A stretch of 64,000 nt of DNA, from positions 224,501-288,500 of the forward strand of contig CALYLW010000427.1 of NCBI GenBank assembly GCA_944989445.1, written 5' to 3'. The notes under the pieces were generated by a model. That model was not told where the DNA came from. It made no database searches and was given only the letters and a program-made list of their open reading frames with translations. A program made the translations under genes and the position numbers. The stretch's first letter is position 1. Every line of letters starts with the position of its first letter. This document shows positions 1 to 11,780 of this stretch, piece by piece. This stretch comes from Ampullaceana balthica (taxonomy: Eukaryota > Mollusca > Gastropoda > Lymnaeidae).

Positions 1-2
1 CC

Positions 3-318
3 AAAAGAGCAGAACGGAGCAAGAGCGAAATCGTTCCTCCCGACACATCCGAGATATACCAGCCTTGCAGAGAGGAGCTGACGGCTACAGTGTCCTCAGG
101 CCACGGGTCATCCAGGCATTCCTCCAGACATAACTCGGGTCATCTTAGCACCAGCGGTGAAGGCAGAGACAAGGATATCTCAAGACGCACCAGCAGTGGC
201 AGCCATTACGATGGTGGCATCGCCAAGTTTGACTTTGATGTGTCTGACTTCTTCATGTGTGGGGCTCCCCTCGGAATCGTCCTGGCGTACAGGAAAATGC
301 ACAGAGCTGAGGACAGCT
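3..318 (+). CDS. PITPNM: PITPNM exon (first in window; linker and start of DDHD domain)
   Basis: The open frame runs from the window edge, so the true exon start is not visible. A Ser/His/Arg-rich linker (residues 1-68) precedes FDFDVSDFFMCGAPLG and VLAYRKMH, the conserved opening of the DDHD domain in PITPNM/RdgB proteins. The exon ends before GTGAGT at 319 with one base of the next codon. The DDHD domain is a metal-binding module shared with PA-preferring phospholipase A1 proteins. Confidence 0.9.
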
Positions 319-552
319 GTGAGTTTGTGTGTCTGTGGATTACTTGATTAGATTAGCCAATGTTGCCACGTTTTGAGCTTGAGTAAATGGGGTTTGTGGT
401 AATTACCGTATTAAATAAAAAATCTCCAGCAATATAATTTTATTGCAGTTTTTAATAAAGGCATTAGCCATCTTTTCCATCTCACTAATAGAGAAAAAAT
501 GTTTTAAAAAATTGACATGCAGTCCTTCATTGACATCATCTTCTCTCCACAG

Positions 553-717
553 TACTAAAACCAGCATGCCATCAAGTCTACAATCTCTTTCACTCCAGTG
601 ATCCCACAGCTGTGAGAATAGAACCCCTCTTACACGAAGGCTTTTCTCACATAGTTCCTAACAATGTTTGTCGCTATTCCAAGTTCCCACTGGGAGATGG
701 GGAACCTGTTCATGTTG
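553..717 (+). CDS. PITPNM: PITPNM exon (DDHD domain)
   Basis: The acceptor CTCTCCACAG ends at 552 and the donor GTGAGC starts at 718. The translation contains CHQVYNLFHSSDPTAVRIEP and then a segment ending FPLGDGEPVHV. Both are hallmark DDHD-domain stretches of the family (a YNLFHP.DP.A.RLEPLL-like block). The one-base start and end phases match both neighbouring exons. Confidence 0.92.
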
Positions 718-995
718 GTGAGCTCATTAAACTCCTTTTTTGATAACATCAAATTACATTTTAGTTAAGTTCATAACCTTTGACCTTTATAACTCTTTAG
801 GAAAGATTTTAAATTTTGTTCTCATATAAGTAGGTCATGATTGCCCACTAGGTACTGTAAATAAAACAGACTTAACTTGACTTTAGCTGAATATCCTCAA
901 AAGAAAGCTGATGAGAGCCTTATATAGCCATTAGCCTTAATTTGAAAAGAGTTGATTTTTTTTTAAAATTATAAAAGCGAGTCCCATCCATTAAT

Positions 996-2176
996 TACTG
1001 TATATACTCGTTCTATAGCCCGTTCGTTCATAAGCCGACCCCCCACTTTTGAAGAGAAAAGTATTAAAAGTGTATAACCCGATCGCAAGCCGACCCCCCA
1101 AAAATAATAGGACAGCTTTAAAAAAATGGTACATATATTTTTTTAAAACTACAAGCTAAATCGGTCATTATGATTGTTTACTTTGTACTGACTATCTTTG
1201 TCTTTCTGCTCTTTGTTAAGCAAGAGTTACTGGTATTTAAAAAAAAATTATTTGGCAAACAGTGACAAAAGCCCGTACATTAAAATCCGTGGTTGAAAAC
1301 AAAATTTGTAAAACAATTTACATGTATTAAAACGTACACAAAAATAAATAAAATGATTAAATAAGGTAAGTGCTGATCTTTAATACAGTAGAAGTCCGAA
1401 AATCCGGCACGTTCGGGACCGGCTCGGTGCCGGACTATCGAAAATTCCGGTCTATCGGGCAGTGCCCCTTCTTTTTAGTGTAGGCTTTGCCGTAAAACAA
1501 ATGTACTTTGTTTTTTAACTACATGCATACATAAATCGTAATTATAAGAACAATTAGGTTAATAATTAAAATACAAATACAGTATGCAATTATTATTGCT
1601 GCAAATACAACACAGTTTATTTTACATTTCATATAATGTATGTACACGTACTATAAAACATATTTCACTTATAATAAAAAAAGTCACGAATGTCTTTTTG
1701 TTTTCTTGACTTTGGGTGTTAATTATTATTTCTAACGATTTGGAAATCAATAATTTCTGAAGCACTGTAGCTAGTACTAGCCTCAGCAAAAGAGATAAAC
1801 TTATTTAGTGATTCTGCAGCTTCTGCCCAGCTGATTTTTTCCTTTTCTTCCGTTTCGGCATCTGAGTCACTTTCTTCACGATTTTGAGTAGGCTGAGGGT
1901 TTACAGAGTGCTTCAGGGTGATCCCGAACTACCCCGAAAACTTCCAAATAGCTCTCGGGCGTTTTTATTTGCTGAAAGACACACTTTTGGAGAAACTGTA
2001 ATATATTATAACTTCTAATAGAGCAGTCGAATCTTGTAGAATGTAGAAAAGGACATTGATAATCTACAATAACAACACCGATATTCAATATCCATGCAGA
2101 AATCACCTATGACCCGCTCATAAGCCGACCCCCCACTTTTTCCCCTAGATTTTGTCCAAACGAGTATATACGGTAT
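996..2176. mobile_element. TIR DNA transposon (non-autonomous), about 1.18 kb, with nested pogo relic
   Basis: The left end CTGTATATACTCGTT (from 998) and the right end AACGAGTATATACGG (to 2173) form near-perfect terminal inverted repeats, each flanked by TA as expected for a TA target duplication. A sub-terminal CATAAGCCGACCCCCCAC motif occurs near both ends in the same orientation (about 1031 and 2119). I see no coding capacity of its own. It lies in the intron between 717 and 2990. The superfamily is unresolved; the TA target suggests the Tc1/mariner/pogo group. Confidence 0.6.
1386..1878 (-). pseudogene. pogo/Tigger-type transposase 3' relic
   Basis: Position 1386 starts CAGTAGAAGTCCG directly after TA, a typical pogo/Tigger terminus, followed by a CCGGCAC...GTGCCGG palindromic stretch. 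On the minus strand, 1878 to 1719 reads an acidic tail, then ISWAEAAESLNKFISFAEAS, ending at a TAA stop (1719-1721). This resembles the C-terminal tail of Tigger/jerky-like transposases. The rest of the transposase is gone. The fragment lies inside the larger TIR element. Confidence 0.5.
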
Positions 2177-2507
2177 ATCAGCTAACTTTAGGTGATATTT
2201 ATTTTTTTGCCAAGGATCGAGGTGAGTATCAAATTAAATGGAGTCTAATAACTTATTGGACACAAAGAATTGCCAAATCATTACGGATAGTAACTTGTGA
2301 TGACTCCTCCCTCCATCTTGTCAACAACTGTCAAACTTGTCCCACCCCTTTGTCCAGATTTTTAAAAAAAAATTTAATTAGTTTGAAAGATATAAAAATT
2401 GTTGCTAAATAAGAAACAAGTAAAACATGGAGAGTCTTGAGTTTACTGTGAAAACAAAATATTTCTAACTTAGTGTTGCCAGTCCTATTTGATATGACTT
2501 ATTTCTG

Positions 2508-2800
2508 GCATGTGTTTGAATGTGACAAGTTCTAAGGGCCCCCACATGTTTGAATGTGACAAGTTCTAAGGGCCCCCACATGTTTGAATGTGACAAGTTC
2601 TAAGGGCCCCCACATGTTTGAATGTGACAAGTTCTAAGGGCCCCCGCATGTTTGAATGTGACAAGTTCTAAGGGCCCCCGCATGTTTGAATGTGACAAGT
2701 TCTAAGGGCCCCCACATGTTTGAATGTGACAAGTTCTAAGGGCCCCCGCATGTTTGAATGTGACAAGTTCTAAGGGCCTCCACATGTTTCAATGTAACTT
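2508..2800. repeat. Minisatellite, about 34-bp unit, 8-9 copies
   Basis: Direct tandem copies contain CATGTTTGAATGTGACAAGT followed by TCTAAGGGCCCCC. The copies differ mainly by A/G at the unit junction, and the last copy is diverged. The array is intronic in PITPNM. Confidence 0.95.
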
Positions 2801-2989
2801 GCTCTGAGGGTCTGTTCAAAACGAATCTCTCCCCAAGTGTTGGTGTCCACAATTGTCAGTAGTGGTAGCCACCATTCGTGGAAAGACAAGCTTCAGGAGT
2901 CAGGAAATATAGGAATGGAGGATAGCTGGTTGATATTCGGCTTTTTTTATATTCGGCTGGTTGATATTCGGTTGCCATTTTGTTTTCAG

Positions 2990-3154
2990 TTGAAACCATA
3001 CAGAAAAACCTGAAAGTGTTCACATCTGAGATCCGAGAGCCACGAACATCCACGTCCGAGGGCCCCCGTCTACTTCAGAGACAAAACAGCCTTTCCAGTG
3101 TAACCAGCACATCCAGCGGGCTAGGGGAAAACACTGTGACAAGTATAACTTCTG
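2990..3154 (+). CDS. PITPNM: PITPNM exon (linker within DDHD region)
   Basis: The acceptor TTTTGTTTTCAG ends at 2989 and the donor GTGAGT starts at 3155. The translation starts VETIQKNLKVFTSEIREP and continues into a Ser/Thr-rich stretch (SLSSVTSTSSG), the low-complexity insert expected before the second half of the DDHD domain. It enters and leaves in phase 1, consistent with both neighbours. Confidence 0.85.
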
Positions 3155-3227
3155 GTGAGTGAACAAATTGTCTGTCCTTGGCCATTTAAATTTTCTTTAC
3201 ATTTAAGCTCTTGGGCTAGAGCGTCTG

Positions 3228-3740
3228 GAATTTGTAAATGACTTACTACCTGACTTGGGTTTATACATGACTTACTACCTGACTTGGGTTTGTACATGAC
3301 TTACTACCTGACTTGGGTTTATACATTACTTACTACCTGACTTGTGTGTATACATGACTTACTACCTGACTTGGGTTTATACATGACTTACTACCTGACT
3401 TGTGTTTATACATGCCTTACTACCTGACTTGTGTTTATACATGACTTACTACCTGACTTGGGTTTATACATGACTTACTACCTGACTCGGGTCGATACAT
3501 GACTTACTACATGACTTGGATTTATACATTACTTACTACATGACTTGGGTTTATACATGACTTACTACATGACTTGGGGTTATAAACGACTTACTACCTG
3601 ACTTGGGTTTATACATGACTTACTACCTGACTTGGGTTTATACATGACTTACTACCTGACTTGGGTTGATACATGACTTACTACCTGACTTAGATTTATA
3701 TATGACTTACTACCTTACTTGGATCTATACATGATGTATT
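3228..3740. repeat. Minisatellite, about 29-bp unit, about 18 copies
   Basis: Tandem copies carry ACTTACTACCTGACTTGGGT followed by TTATACATG. Many point variants (ACATGACTTGG, ACTTGTGTTTA) indicate an older array. On the opposite strand each unit reads TCAGGTAGTAAGTC, a 5'-splice-site-like string, but it is antisense to the gene. Confidence 0.95.
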
Positions 3741-4012
3741 ACATTACTTATTTCCTTCCTCCAAGTCATTTGGTTACATTTAACAAGTAATTTCAAGCAC
3801 CAACATCATTTAAAATAAGTTTACACTTTGTTTTGTATTAAACTAACAAATCCATTCATGTTACATCAATAATAACTATTTTCTAATTTCCCTAAATTGT
3901 ATTTTTGTTTATAATTTTCTCTCAGTCATTTCTATTAAAACTTGTAACCCGATGTTTTTATCTATGGCAATTATAATCTTAAATAAGCCCACTATCTGTT
4001 TTCCTGGAACAA

Positions 4013-4378
4013 TTTATGGTGCTCCTCACACTGCTATATGCTTGTGAAACTTGGACTGTATATCAGCGCCAAGCTAGAAAGCTTAACCGCTTTCATACAA
4101 CAAGCCTCGGGAAGATCCTCGGCATAAAGTGGCAGGACAAAATTCCAGACACAGTGGTACTGACCAAAGCAGGTCTCCCCAGCATCTTCACCCTCCTGAT
4201 GCAGTCCCAGCTTCGCTGGGCAGGGCACGTTGTCCCACTCGTCCCTTGTCCCTTCTGTTCCCGAACCTTCCGCTCAAGGATCTGCCTCATCAGCCTTCTG
4301 TGCACGCACAGACAGAGCCTGTCCCAGCAACCCTCGGATGACTAGAGTGATCCTCGTCGAATCGACGGATGAACGAAA
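4013..4378 (+). pseudogene. Non-LTR retrotransposon 3' fragment (RT C-terminal region with zinc-finger-like end)
   Basis: The frame reads LLYACETWTVYQRQARKLNR, then LGKILGIKWQDKIPDTVVL and LLMQSQLRWAGHVV, the well-known C-terminal block of LINE endonuclease/reverse-transcriptase proteins. A shifted remainder gives CPFCSRTF with a following His, a C2H2-like end. No RT catalytic motifs are present, so this is a 5'-truncated dead copy in the PITPNM intron. It is a different family from the LINE at 7250. Confidence 0.75.
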
Positions 4379-4428
4379 AATGTTGTTTGTTATAACCAGC
4401 TGACAGTCTTGAGTTTGTTCGTCCACAG

Positions 4429-4577
4429 TCACCAACAGCTGGTGGGGGGTCAAGCGGGTGGACTATGTCCTCTACTGCCCCGATGCTCTACATTCCTTCC
4501 CAACCAACGCCCTCCCACACTTGTTCCACTCCAGTTTCTGGGAGTCCACTGATGTGGTGGCCTTCATTCTCAGACAG
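4429..4577 (+). CDS. PITPNM: PITPNM exon (DDHD domain, metal-site half)
   Basis: The acceptor TTCGTCCACAG ends at 4428 and the donor GTAAGT starts at 4578. The translation includes [36 protein letters not shown] and AFILRQ, the most conserved part of the DDHD domain. The Asp and His residues here (YCPDAL, HLFH, STDVV) fit the motif that names the domain. Phase is 1 in and 0 out. Confidence 0.95.
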
Positions 4578-4896
4578 GTAAGTCACACCTGGGAGTTGAG
4601 TCCAGATTTATTCACGTCTGTGTGTGTGTTTGTGTGTGTGTGGGGGGAGGGGTTCTACGTACGTATGTTTACATTGGCCTTGATCATCATAGGAATTGGG
4701 TTGTTACATGAACAAGTCTAACATATACTTATACTCAAACAATCCAATTTATCAATCATTTGTTTTAAATCTTTCTAGTTCAAGAATGTTTATTCATCTG
4801 TTTATTACACTATATAACTAGTCAACCTTTTTGGTGCTTAAAGATAAAAGATGCAATTGTTTATAACCACTATGTTGTATAACATGAAAAAAATAA

Positions 4897-5841
4897 TTTA
4901 ATTTAATTACAACAGAGGGTAACTGACTTCATTAATTGTATTAATTTAATTACAACTGAGGGTAACTGACTTCATTAATTGTATTAATTTAATTACAACA
5001 TAGGGTAACTGACTTCATTACTTGTATTATTTTAATTACAACAGAGGGTAACTGACTTCATTAATTGTATTAATTTAATTACAACTGAGGGTAACTGACT
5101 TCATTAATTGTATTAATTTAATTACAACATAGGGTAACTGACTTCATTAATTGTATTAATTTAATTACAACAGAAGGTAACTGACTTCATTAATTGTATT
5201 AATTTAATTACAACAGAGGGTAACTGACTTCATTAATTGTATTAATTTAATTACAACTGAGGGTAACTGACTTCATTAATTGTATTAATTTAATTACAAC
5301 AGAGGGTAACTGACTTCATTAATTGTATTAATTTAATTACAACAGAGGGTAACTGACTTCATTAATTGTATTAATTTAATAACAACAGAGGGTAACTGAC
5401 TTCATTAATTGTATTAATTTAATTACAACAGAGGGTAACTGACTACATTAATTGTATTAATTTAATTACAACAGAAGGTAACTGACTTCATTAATTGTAT
5501 TAATTTAATTACAACAGAGGGTAACTGACTACATTAATTGTATTAATTTAATTACAACAGAAGGTAACTGACTTCATTAATTGTATTAATTTAATTACAA
5601 CAGAGGGTAACTGACTTCATTAATTGTATTAATTTAATTACAACAGAGGGTAACTGACTTCATTAATTGTATTAATTTAATTACAACAGAGGGTAACTGA
5701 CTTCATTAATTGTATTAATTTAATTACAACAGAAGGTAACTGACTTCATTAATTGTATTAATTTAATTACAACAGAGGGTAACTGACTACATTAATTGTA
5801 TTAATTTAATTACAACAGAGGGTAACTGACTACATTAATTG
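4897..5841. repeat. Minisatellite, about 44-bp unit, about 21 copies, abutting an exon
   Basis: Copies of TAATTTAATTACAACAGAGG plus GTAACTGACTTCATTAATTG run without a break to 17 bp before the next exon (5859). Each unit has GAGGGTAACTGAC, which includes a weak donor-like GG|GTAAC and branch-point-like TAAC/TGAC strings. Variants such as GAAGG and ACTACATT recur in runs, suggesting segmental expansion. Confidence 0.95.
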
Positions 5842-5858
5842 CAAATGATCTACTTTAG

Positions 5859-5984
5859 GTCCTCAGACAGAATGAGGTCACCGTGGAGTCTGGTCGAGGA
5901 GTGGCCAGAGGATCAATGGCCAGTTTTAAAATTAAATCTCCAAGGGAGAAGTGGATGAAACGGAGGACAACAATCAAAGTCAGG
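5859..5984 (+). CDS. PITPNM: PITPNM exon (post-DDHD linker)
   Basis: The acceptor ATCTACTTTAG ends at 5858 and the donor GTTAGT starts at 5985. The 42 in-phase codons translate to VLRQNEVTVESG, a basic stretch, then PREKWMKRRTTIKVR. The PREKW..KRT..K.R block occurs in PITPNM proteins just after DDHD. A long satellite directly precedes the acceptor, leaving only about 17 bp of ordinary sequence upstream. Confidence 0.9.
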
Positions 5985-6155
5985 GTTAGTTGAGTTGTTG
6001 AGTGTATGAAAACTTGATGTTACATTAATACTCAGTCAGAGAACAGAAAAGTAGGTGTGTGGGAATATTGATTTGTATAGAAATTCCTGTCTTACATATA
6101 GATGTTACAAATATGTAAAACATAGCATAGCTGTTGTGTCCCTCCCATCACTGAA

Positions 6156-6625
6156 ATCACTAGCAAATATACTGGACATTGCCATCGTAGTCACTAGCAA
6201 ATATACTGGACATTGCCATGTAGTCACTAGCAAATATACTGGACATTGCCATCATAGTCACTAGCAAATATACTGGACATTGCCATCGTAGTCACTAGCA
6301 AATATACTGGACATTGCCATCATAGTCACTAGCAAATATACTGGACATTGCCATCGTAGTCACTAGCAAATATACTGGACATTGCCATCATAGTCACTAG
6401 CAAATATACTGGACATTGCCATCATAGTCACTAGCAAATATACTGGACATTGCCATCGTAGTCACTAGCAAATATACTGGACATTGCCATCGTAGTCACT
6501 AGCAAATATACTGGACATTGGCATCATAGTCACTAGCAAATATACTGGACATTGCCATCATAGTCACTAGCAAATATACTGGACATTGCCATCATAGTCA
6601 CTAGCAAATATACTGGACATTGTCA
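6156..6625. repeat. Minisatellite, about 34-bp unit, about 14 copies
   Basis: Copies of AGTCACTAGCAAATATACTG plus GACATTGCCAT vary mainly at one position (CGT versus CAT). The array is intronic in PITPNM. Confidence 0.95.
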
Positions 6626-6629
6626 TGAC

Positions 6630-7249
6630 AGTCCCTAGAGAAAAACACGTGCAGCCTTTTAAGTTACATAAGCTAATGTCATGTAAACAATGTTGCCTCT
6701 AAGGTTCATCGGACCATGTGCAAGACAATAAACTGGTCAGCTTATTTCTTGTTTTCCAAAGATTTTAATTTCACTAATAGCCAAAAGGAGGTTCTTTTTC
6801 ATTTCTTTTTTAAAATTATTGTAATAATCTAACAAATTTTTAAAAGTGAGTTTGAATTAAAAAACACAAGAATGAAAATGAAAACTATAAATTTAATGAT
6901 GAAATGACAACAAAGTATTGTTATATAAATGTTGGTAGCAAATAGGACGTTGTGTCAGGAGCCTGTGACTGCCTTCAAGAAGTACAATTAAAAAATACCA
7001 AACCAAACATTCCCATTACTGATACAATTTAGCAACTGAAGAGAACTGTTGAAATCACTAAACATTCTTCAATTCAATATACTGGAAGAGAAGCTAGTTT
7101 TATGCTGTCTTACAGGATTGTAAGATAGAACATGCCATTTTCTGATGGTGAGTTAATAGTGTAAACAAAGTCGACATAATATATATGGGGACACCCAAAA
7201 ACTAAACATCATCAAAATTGCCTTATACTCACAAAATGTTAACCCCAGA
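6630..7249. other. AT-rich intronic sequence, nothing recognised
   Basis: I see no exon-like frame, tandem array or transposon end in this stretch between the 34-bp minisatellite and the LINE copy. The sequence is AT-rich and unique in appearance. Confidence 0.5.
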
Positions 7250-9160
7250 CTTAGCTACCTATTCATATAGGATACACAAAAAATACTTAAAGATTAAACA
7301 CTTGACACAAAAACTTAGTCGGAACCTCCAAAATGAATATATAAACAATGTAATTACCAAAGATAACAATAAAAACTTATGGTCCTTTATCAAATCTAAA
7401 AAAATGGAACCTTCAGGAATAGCCACACTAAAAGGCCCGAATAATAAAACCTATAATGATAATGAAACTAAAGCTAATATCCTTAACACATATTTTGCAT
7501 CATCTTTTTCTGCCTCAGGCGACAAGGAAGTTTTAATAAATTTAAATAAAATGGAGGAAATAGGTAACATAACTGTAGATGAGATAGGTATACATTCACT
7601 CCTAAAAAACTTAAAAATAAACAAAGCTACTGGCCCAGATGATTTGCCTGCAAGATTATTAAAAGAACTAAGCAATGAACTGTCCCCAATCCTTGTAGTT
7701 CTCTTTCAAGCCTCTCTAAACCAGGGTAAAGTGCCCCAGGATTGGAAATTAGCTAACGTAACTCCACTCTTTAAGAAAGGGGATAAATCAGACCCTGGTA
7801 ATTACAGGCCTGTATCACTTACTAGTATCACCTGTAAATTACTAGAACACATAATATATAGTAGAATAGTTAACCACCTTGACAAATATAATGCCCTATG
7901 CCCACATCAACACGGCTTTAGAAAAAACAGATCATGTGAAACACAATTAATAGGTTTAATAGATGAACTATCAAAAGGCTTAGACAAAAATGATCAAATA
8001 GATACAATATTACTAGACTTCTCAAAAGCATTTGACAAAGTTCACCACCTTAGTTTACTTAAAAAACTTAACTACTTTGGAATCTCAGGTTCCTTACATC
8101 ACTGGATCCAAGACTTCCTTTTGGGCAGGGAGCAAACTGTAATAATTAATGGATCTAAATCTGCACCAATAAAGGTTAACTCAGGAGTTCCACAAGGAAC
8201 TGTGCTAGGTCCCTTACTCTTTTTAATTTATATAAATGATTTACCCAACAACATCTCAACAGGTACAAAAGTTAGGTTATTTGCTGATGATTGTATAATC
8301 TATAGAACAATTAAATCAGAACAAGATAGCAAATTTTTACAAAAAGACTTAGATGAATTGATAAAATGGGAAACTAACTGGAGTATGTCTTTCCACCCAG
8401 AAAAGTGTCAACTGTTAAGAGTAACAAAGAAAAAGAAACAAATAAATTCAAAATATTACATTCATGGAAAAGAACTGACCCCAACTAAAGATGCAAAATA
8501 CTTAGGAGTCTTAATAAATGAGAAACTATCATGGAATCCCCATGTCAATGAAGTTATTAAAAAATCAAACAAAACCTTAGGCTTTATAAAAAGGAACTTT
8601 AACAAATGTAATAGAGATATAAAACTAAAATGCTACCTCACTTTGGTGAGACCTGTACTAGAATATGCATCTTCTGTATGGGACCCATCCACCAAAGAAA
8701 ACATTGATAAACTAGAACAAATTCAAAAAAGAGCTGCCAGATTCATTACTGGAGAATACTCGAAACTGACAAGAATAACACCATTAGTTAAATCATTAAA
8801 CCTTGAAACACTAGAGGATAGAAGAACCAAGAACAAAGTAGTAATCATACATAAAGCAATTAATTCTAATTTAGAAATACAACACAAAGATAACTTAATA
8901 CAACCCTCAGATAGACATAAGGATAAAAACACCTTTCTTATTCCGTATGCAAGAACAAACACATACAAGTTTTCCTTCTTCCCGTCCGGAATTCGGGCGT
9001 GGAATGGGTTGCCTGAAGAATCCAGGAAAACCAACACTTTATCAACATTTAAATCTCTAATAAAAATGCAGGACTAAACATAAACCATAGATAAGCGTAG
9101 GACGCAATAATCTTCTGTATAGAAGGAGCGTCTGTAAACAGATAAGATAAGATAAGATAG
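7250..9160 (+). mobile_element. CR1/Jockey-group LINE, 5'-truncated copy 1 with open reverse-transcriptase frame
   Basis: One uninterrupted frame ends at 9077. It carries RT blocks in order: [65 protein letters not shown] and the catalytic RLFADDCIIYR (FADD). The frame extends to an ATG at 7218, but homology to the copy at 51245-53730 starts near 7250, so the first dozen codons are flanking DNA. The 3' UTR ends in a GATAA-type tandem tail (9141-9160). The endonuclease region is missing, so the copy cannot act alone. The clade call (CR1/Jockey group) comes from motif style only. Confidence 0.85.
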
Positions 9161-9744
9161 ACAATTAAATGAGTTTAAAAAAATGAAATTTTCTAGAGAC
9201 TTTCAAAATAATATTTGCATCTTATTTCATAATTTAAGAAAACTATTTTTAAAAATACATAAAAACATAAAACATGTAACAACAATTATATGATATTTAA
9301 ATGGTTATTAAAAAAATCACAGTTTTAGAATGATGTAGAAACTTGTTTGAACTTACGAAAGATAACTCCTTTTAATATTGATAGAATTGAAATGAAGATG
9401 TAGAGATCTATGGATCAAAGCTGATATTTCTCTAGGAAATTTATTGAATTCAAAAGCATTTATTGAAAAAATTGAATTTTCCAGAATAGTTAGAAACTTC
9501 AAGAATCCTTTAAAATTTTACTGCTATTGTGTAAATTCTCAAAAAGGGCATAGAGACAAATAAAATTATTTAACCAATCTAGAGCTCTATAGACCTAGAT
9601 GTTATAATCATAAGCTTTATAGACCTAGATGTTATAGTTTCCCAGAGATTGATAGAATTTTCTGGATAACTCCAAATTTGATTTCTTCATTGTAACAAAT
9701 ACATATTTATGTAATTACTTTCCAATACAAAAATTATTTTCTAT
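9161..9744. other. AT-rich intronic sequence, nothing recognised
   Basis: The stretch is AT-rich with short local duplications (for example TAGACCTAGATGTTATA at about 9590 and 9620). No coding or mobile-element signal is visible. Confidence 0.5.
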
Positions 9745-10207
9745 AGTAAATACAATATCTCTATAACCATTATAAAGTAAATACAATATCTCTATAACCA
9801 TTATAAAGTAAATACAATATCTCTATAACCATTATAAAGTAAATACAATATCTCTATAACCATTATAAAGTAAATACAATATCTCTATAACCATTATAAA
9901 GTAAATACAATATCTCTATAACCATTATAAAGTAAATACAATATCTCTATAACTATTATAAAGTAAATACAATATCTCTATAACCATTATAAAGTAAATA
10001 CAATATCTCTATAACCATTATAAAGTAAATACAATATCTCTATAACTATTATAAAGTAAATACAATATCTCTATAACCATTATAAAGTAAATACAATATC
10101 TCTATAACCATTATAAAGTAAATACAATATCTCTATAACTATTATAAAGTAAATACAATATCTCTATAACCATTATAAAGTAAATACAATATCTCTATAA
10201 CCATTAT
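9745..10207. repeat. Minisatellite, 31-bp unit, about 15 copies
   Basis: Very uniform copies of AAAGTAAATACAATATCTCT plus ATAACCATTAT are present. The only common variant is ACC/ACT. High uniformity suggests recent expansion. Confidence 0.95.
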
Positions 10208-10348
10208 TTTATTTTGTAACCTCAAATGGAAGGCTGTTTTATCATTTCCCATTTTATTTTTGAAACACTGTTTGAAATCAGTTTGACAAATAATGGGATA
10301 AAATGTTCATAATTGTCTCCCTAAAATCTGTTGAAAAATGATGGATAT

Positions 10349-11109
10349 TAGGGGGGTGGCTGGATATCCGGCATGCCGGATATCTGGATTTCTGGCACTA
10401 TCCAGATTTGCCAAATACTTATGGCAGATCCGGGTCGGATCTGGATATCAACCTATTTAAGAATTACTGGAAAAAAATTTAATTAATTGAAGAAAAGAAA
10501 AGAATTTATTTCTGGTTGTTAACGGTTAACCGGTCCTGAGATTGGGACCAGTCCTGTTATAACAGTAACTTCAATTAGTCAGTTTAAGCTTATTACCTGG
10601 AGTTCATTTTTTTTTGTGTTATGGCAGCATACGAGAGAAAACACACGAGCGACATCATAGCACCTTCTGATTATTCGGGTATATAAATAGTATGCACGTC
10701 ATCACTATAAGAGGAGTTCGGCAGATGAGCGATTTTTTTTTAAATTCGCTTAGTTGCCGAGGCTTAGTACACAACACTACACACTCGGTACAACACTGTT
10801 TGCTTGGTACACACTACACAGTTCGTTGAACTTCGTTCAAGTTCGCTTATTCAATTCATTGTAAAATTTTCATCATTGACGTTGACAGTGTCACAGACTG
10901 TCATTGTAGGTAGCAAATATATATTGGATAATAAATACTTTAATTAATAAATAGTACTTCATACCAAATAGAAAGTAGTAAAGTACACCCCCTTAGCTCT
11001 TACACTTAAATGCGGATATATCCGGATTCTGCAAATATTTATGGCCAACTGTCCAGATCCAGTAAATAGTAATAAAAAAATAAAAAAAACATATCCGGGC
11101 CATCCCCTA
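10349..11109. mobile_element. MITE-like TIR element, about 761 bp
   Basis: The left end TAGGGGGGTGGCTGGATAT and the right end ATATCCGGGCCATCCCCTA form imperfect terminal inverted repeats. The flanking 8-mers ATGGATAT and ATGGGTGA match at 5 of 8 positions, which might be a decayed hAT-type target duplication. The ends are rich in CCGGAT/ATCCGG motifs. No transposase frame is seen. Confidence 0.5.
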
Positions 11110-11780
11110 ATGGGTGAGTATATAGCAAAAAATATAATTATAGACGTTTCAAGTACATTTTAGATCAGGCCCCAATCAAGTGAATAATAAGACTTTTTAA
11201 AATTCTCCATTTACTAAATATTTTTGTCAAAAGATATAATTAAAAGCAGTTATATGCAGTCATTGTCTAATTTTACATTTATTTTTACGTAGTTTATGTA
11301 AAGGAAATGAATAGGAGCCCTCAGCCATGGAGAAGTGAATGTTATGAGTTCAATTGCCTTCTATATTTGAGTATGGATAATTAAATGTATGTGCTAAAAG
11401 TTTTCTACCAATACATGACCTATACAATAATCTTTCATCCTTAAAGTGTCTGCCTCCATTTGGAAAGCTCTTCATTTACACACAAAGGTTTAGAAAGCCC
11501 CTAATAATCTTCAAATAGTTCAATTTTGGAGCTTTGTGAGTGGTTAAGCATGAAATAAACAATCTGCGTTTTATCTATAGGACGTGAGCTCTGCATAAAT
11601 TTACCATACCATTTATTATCTGAAGCTGAAGTGTTGTGATAAGATGTAGGGCTATTGAACAAATGTAGCTGGGCACACTTCTTGGGAGAGTTTGTCATTA
11701 TTTATTTTTTTAATGTGTTATCACTAATCTAAATGATATAGTTTGTTCATTTTTCCTCTTATGTTACCGTTTGTATTTTT
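11110..11780. other. AT-rich intronic sequence, nothing recognised
   Basis: No exon, tandem array or transposon terminus is recognised between the MITE and the 24-bp repeat. Confidence 0.5.

Noticed and set aside
4016..4345. A 109-residue host protein
   Set aside because: The sequence is the C-terminal block of a LINE reverse-transcriptase protein and lies in a PITPNM intron.
7218..7249. ATG at 7218 as the true start of the LINE protein
   Set aside because: The other copy shows homology only from about 7250. The earlier codons are in-frame flanking DNA.
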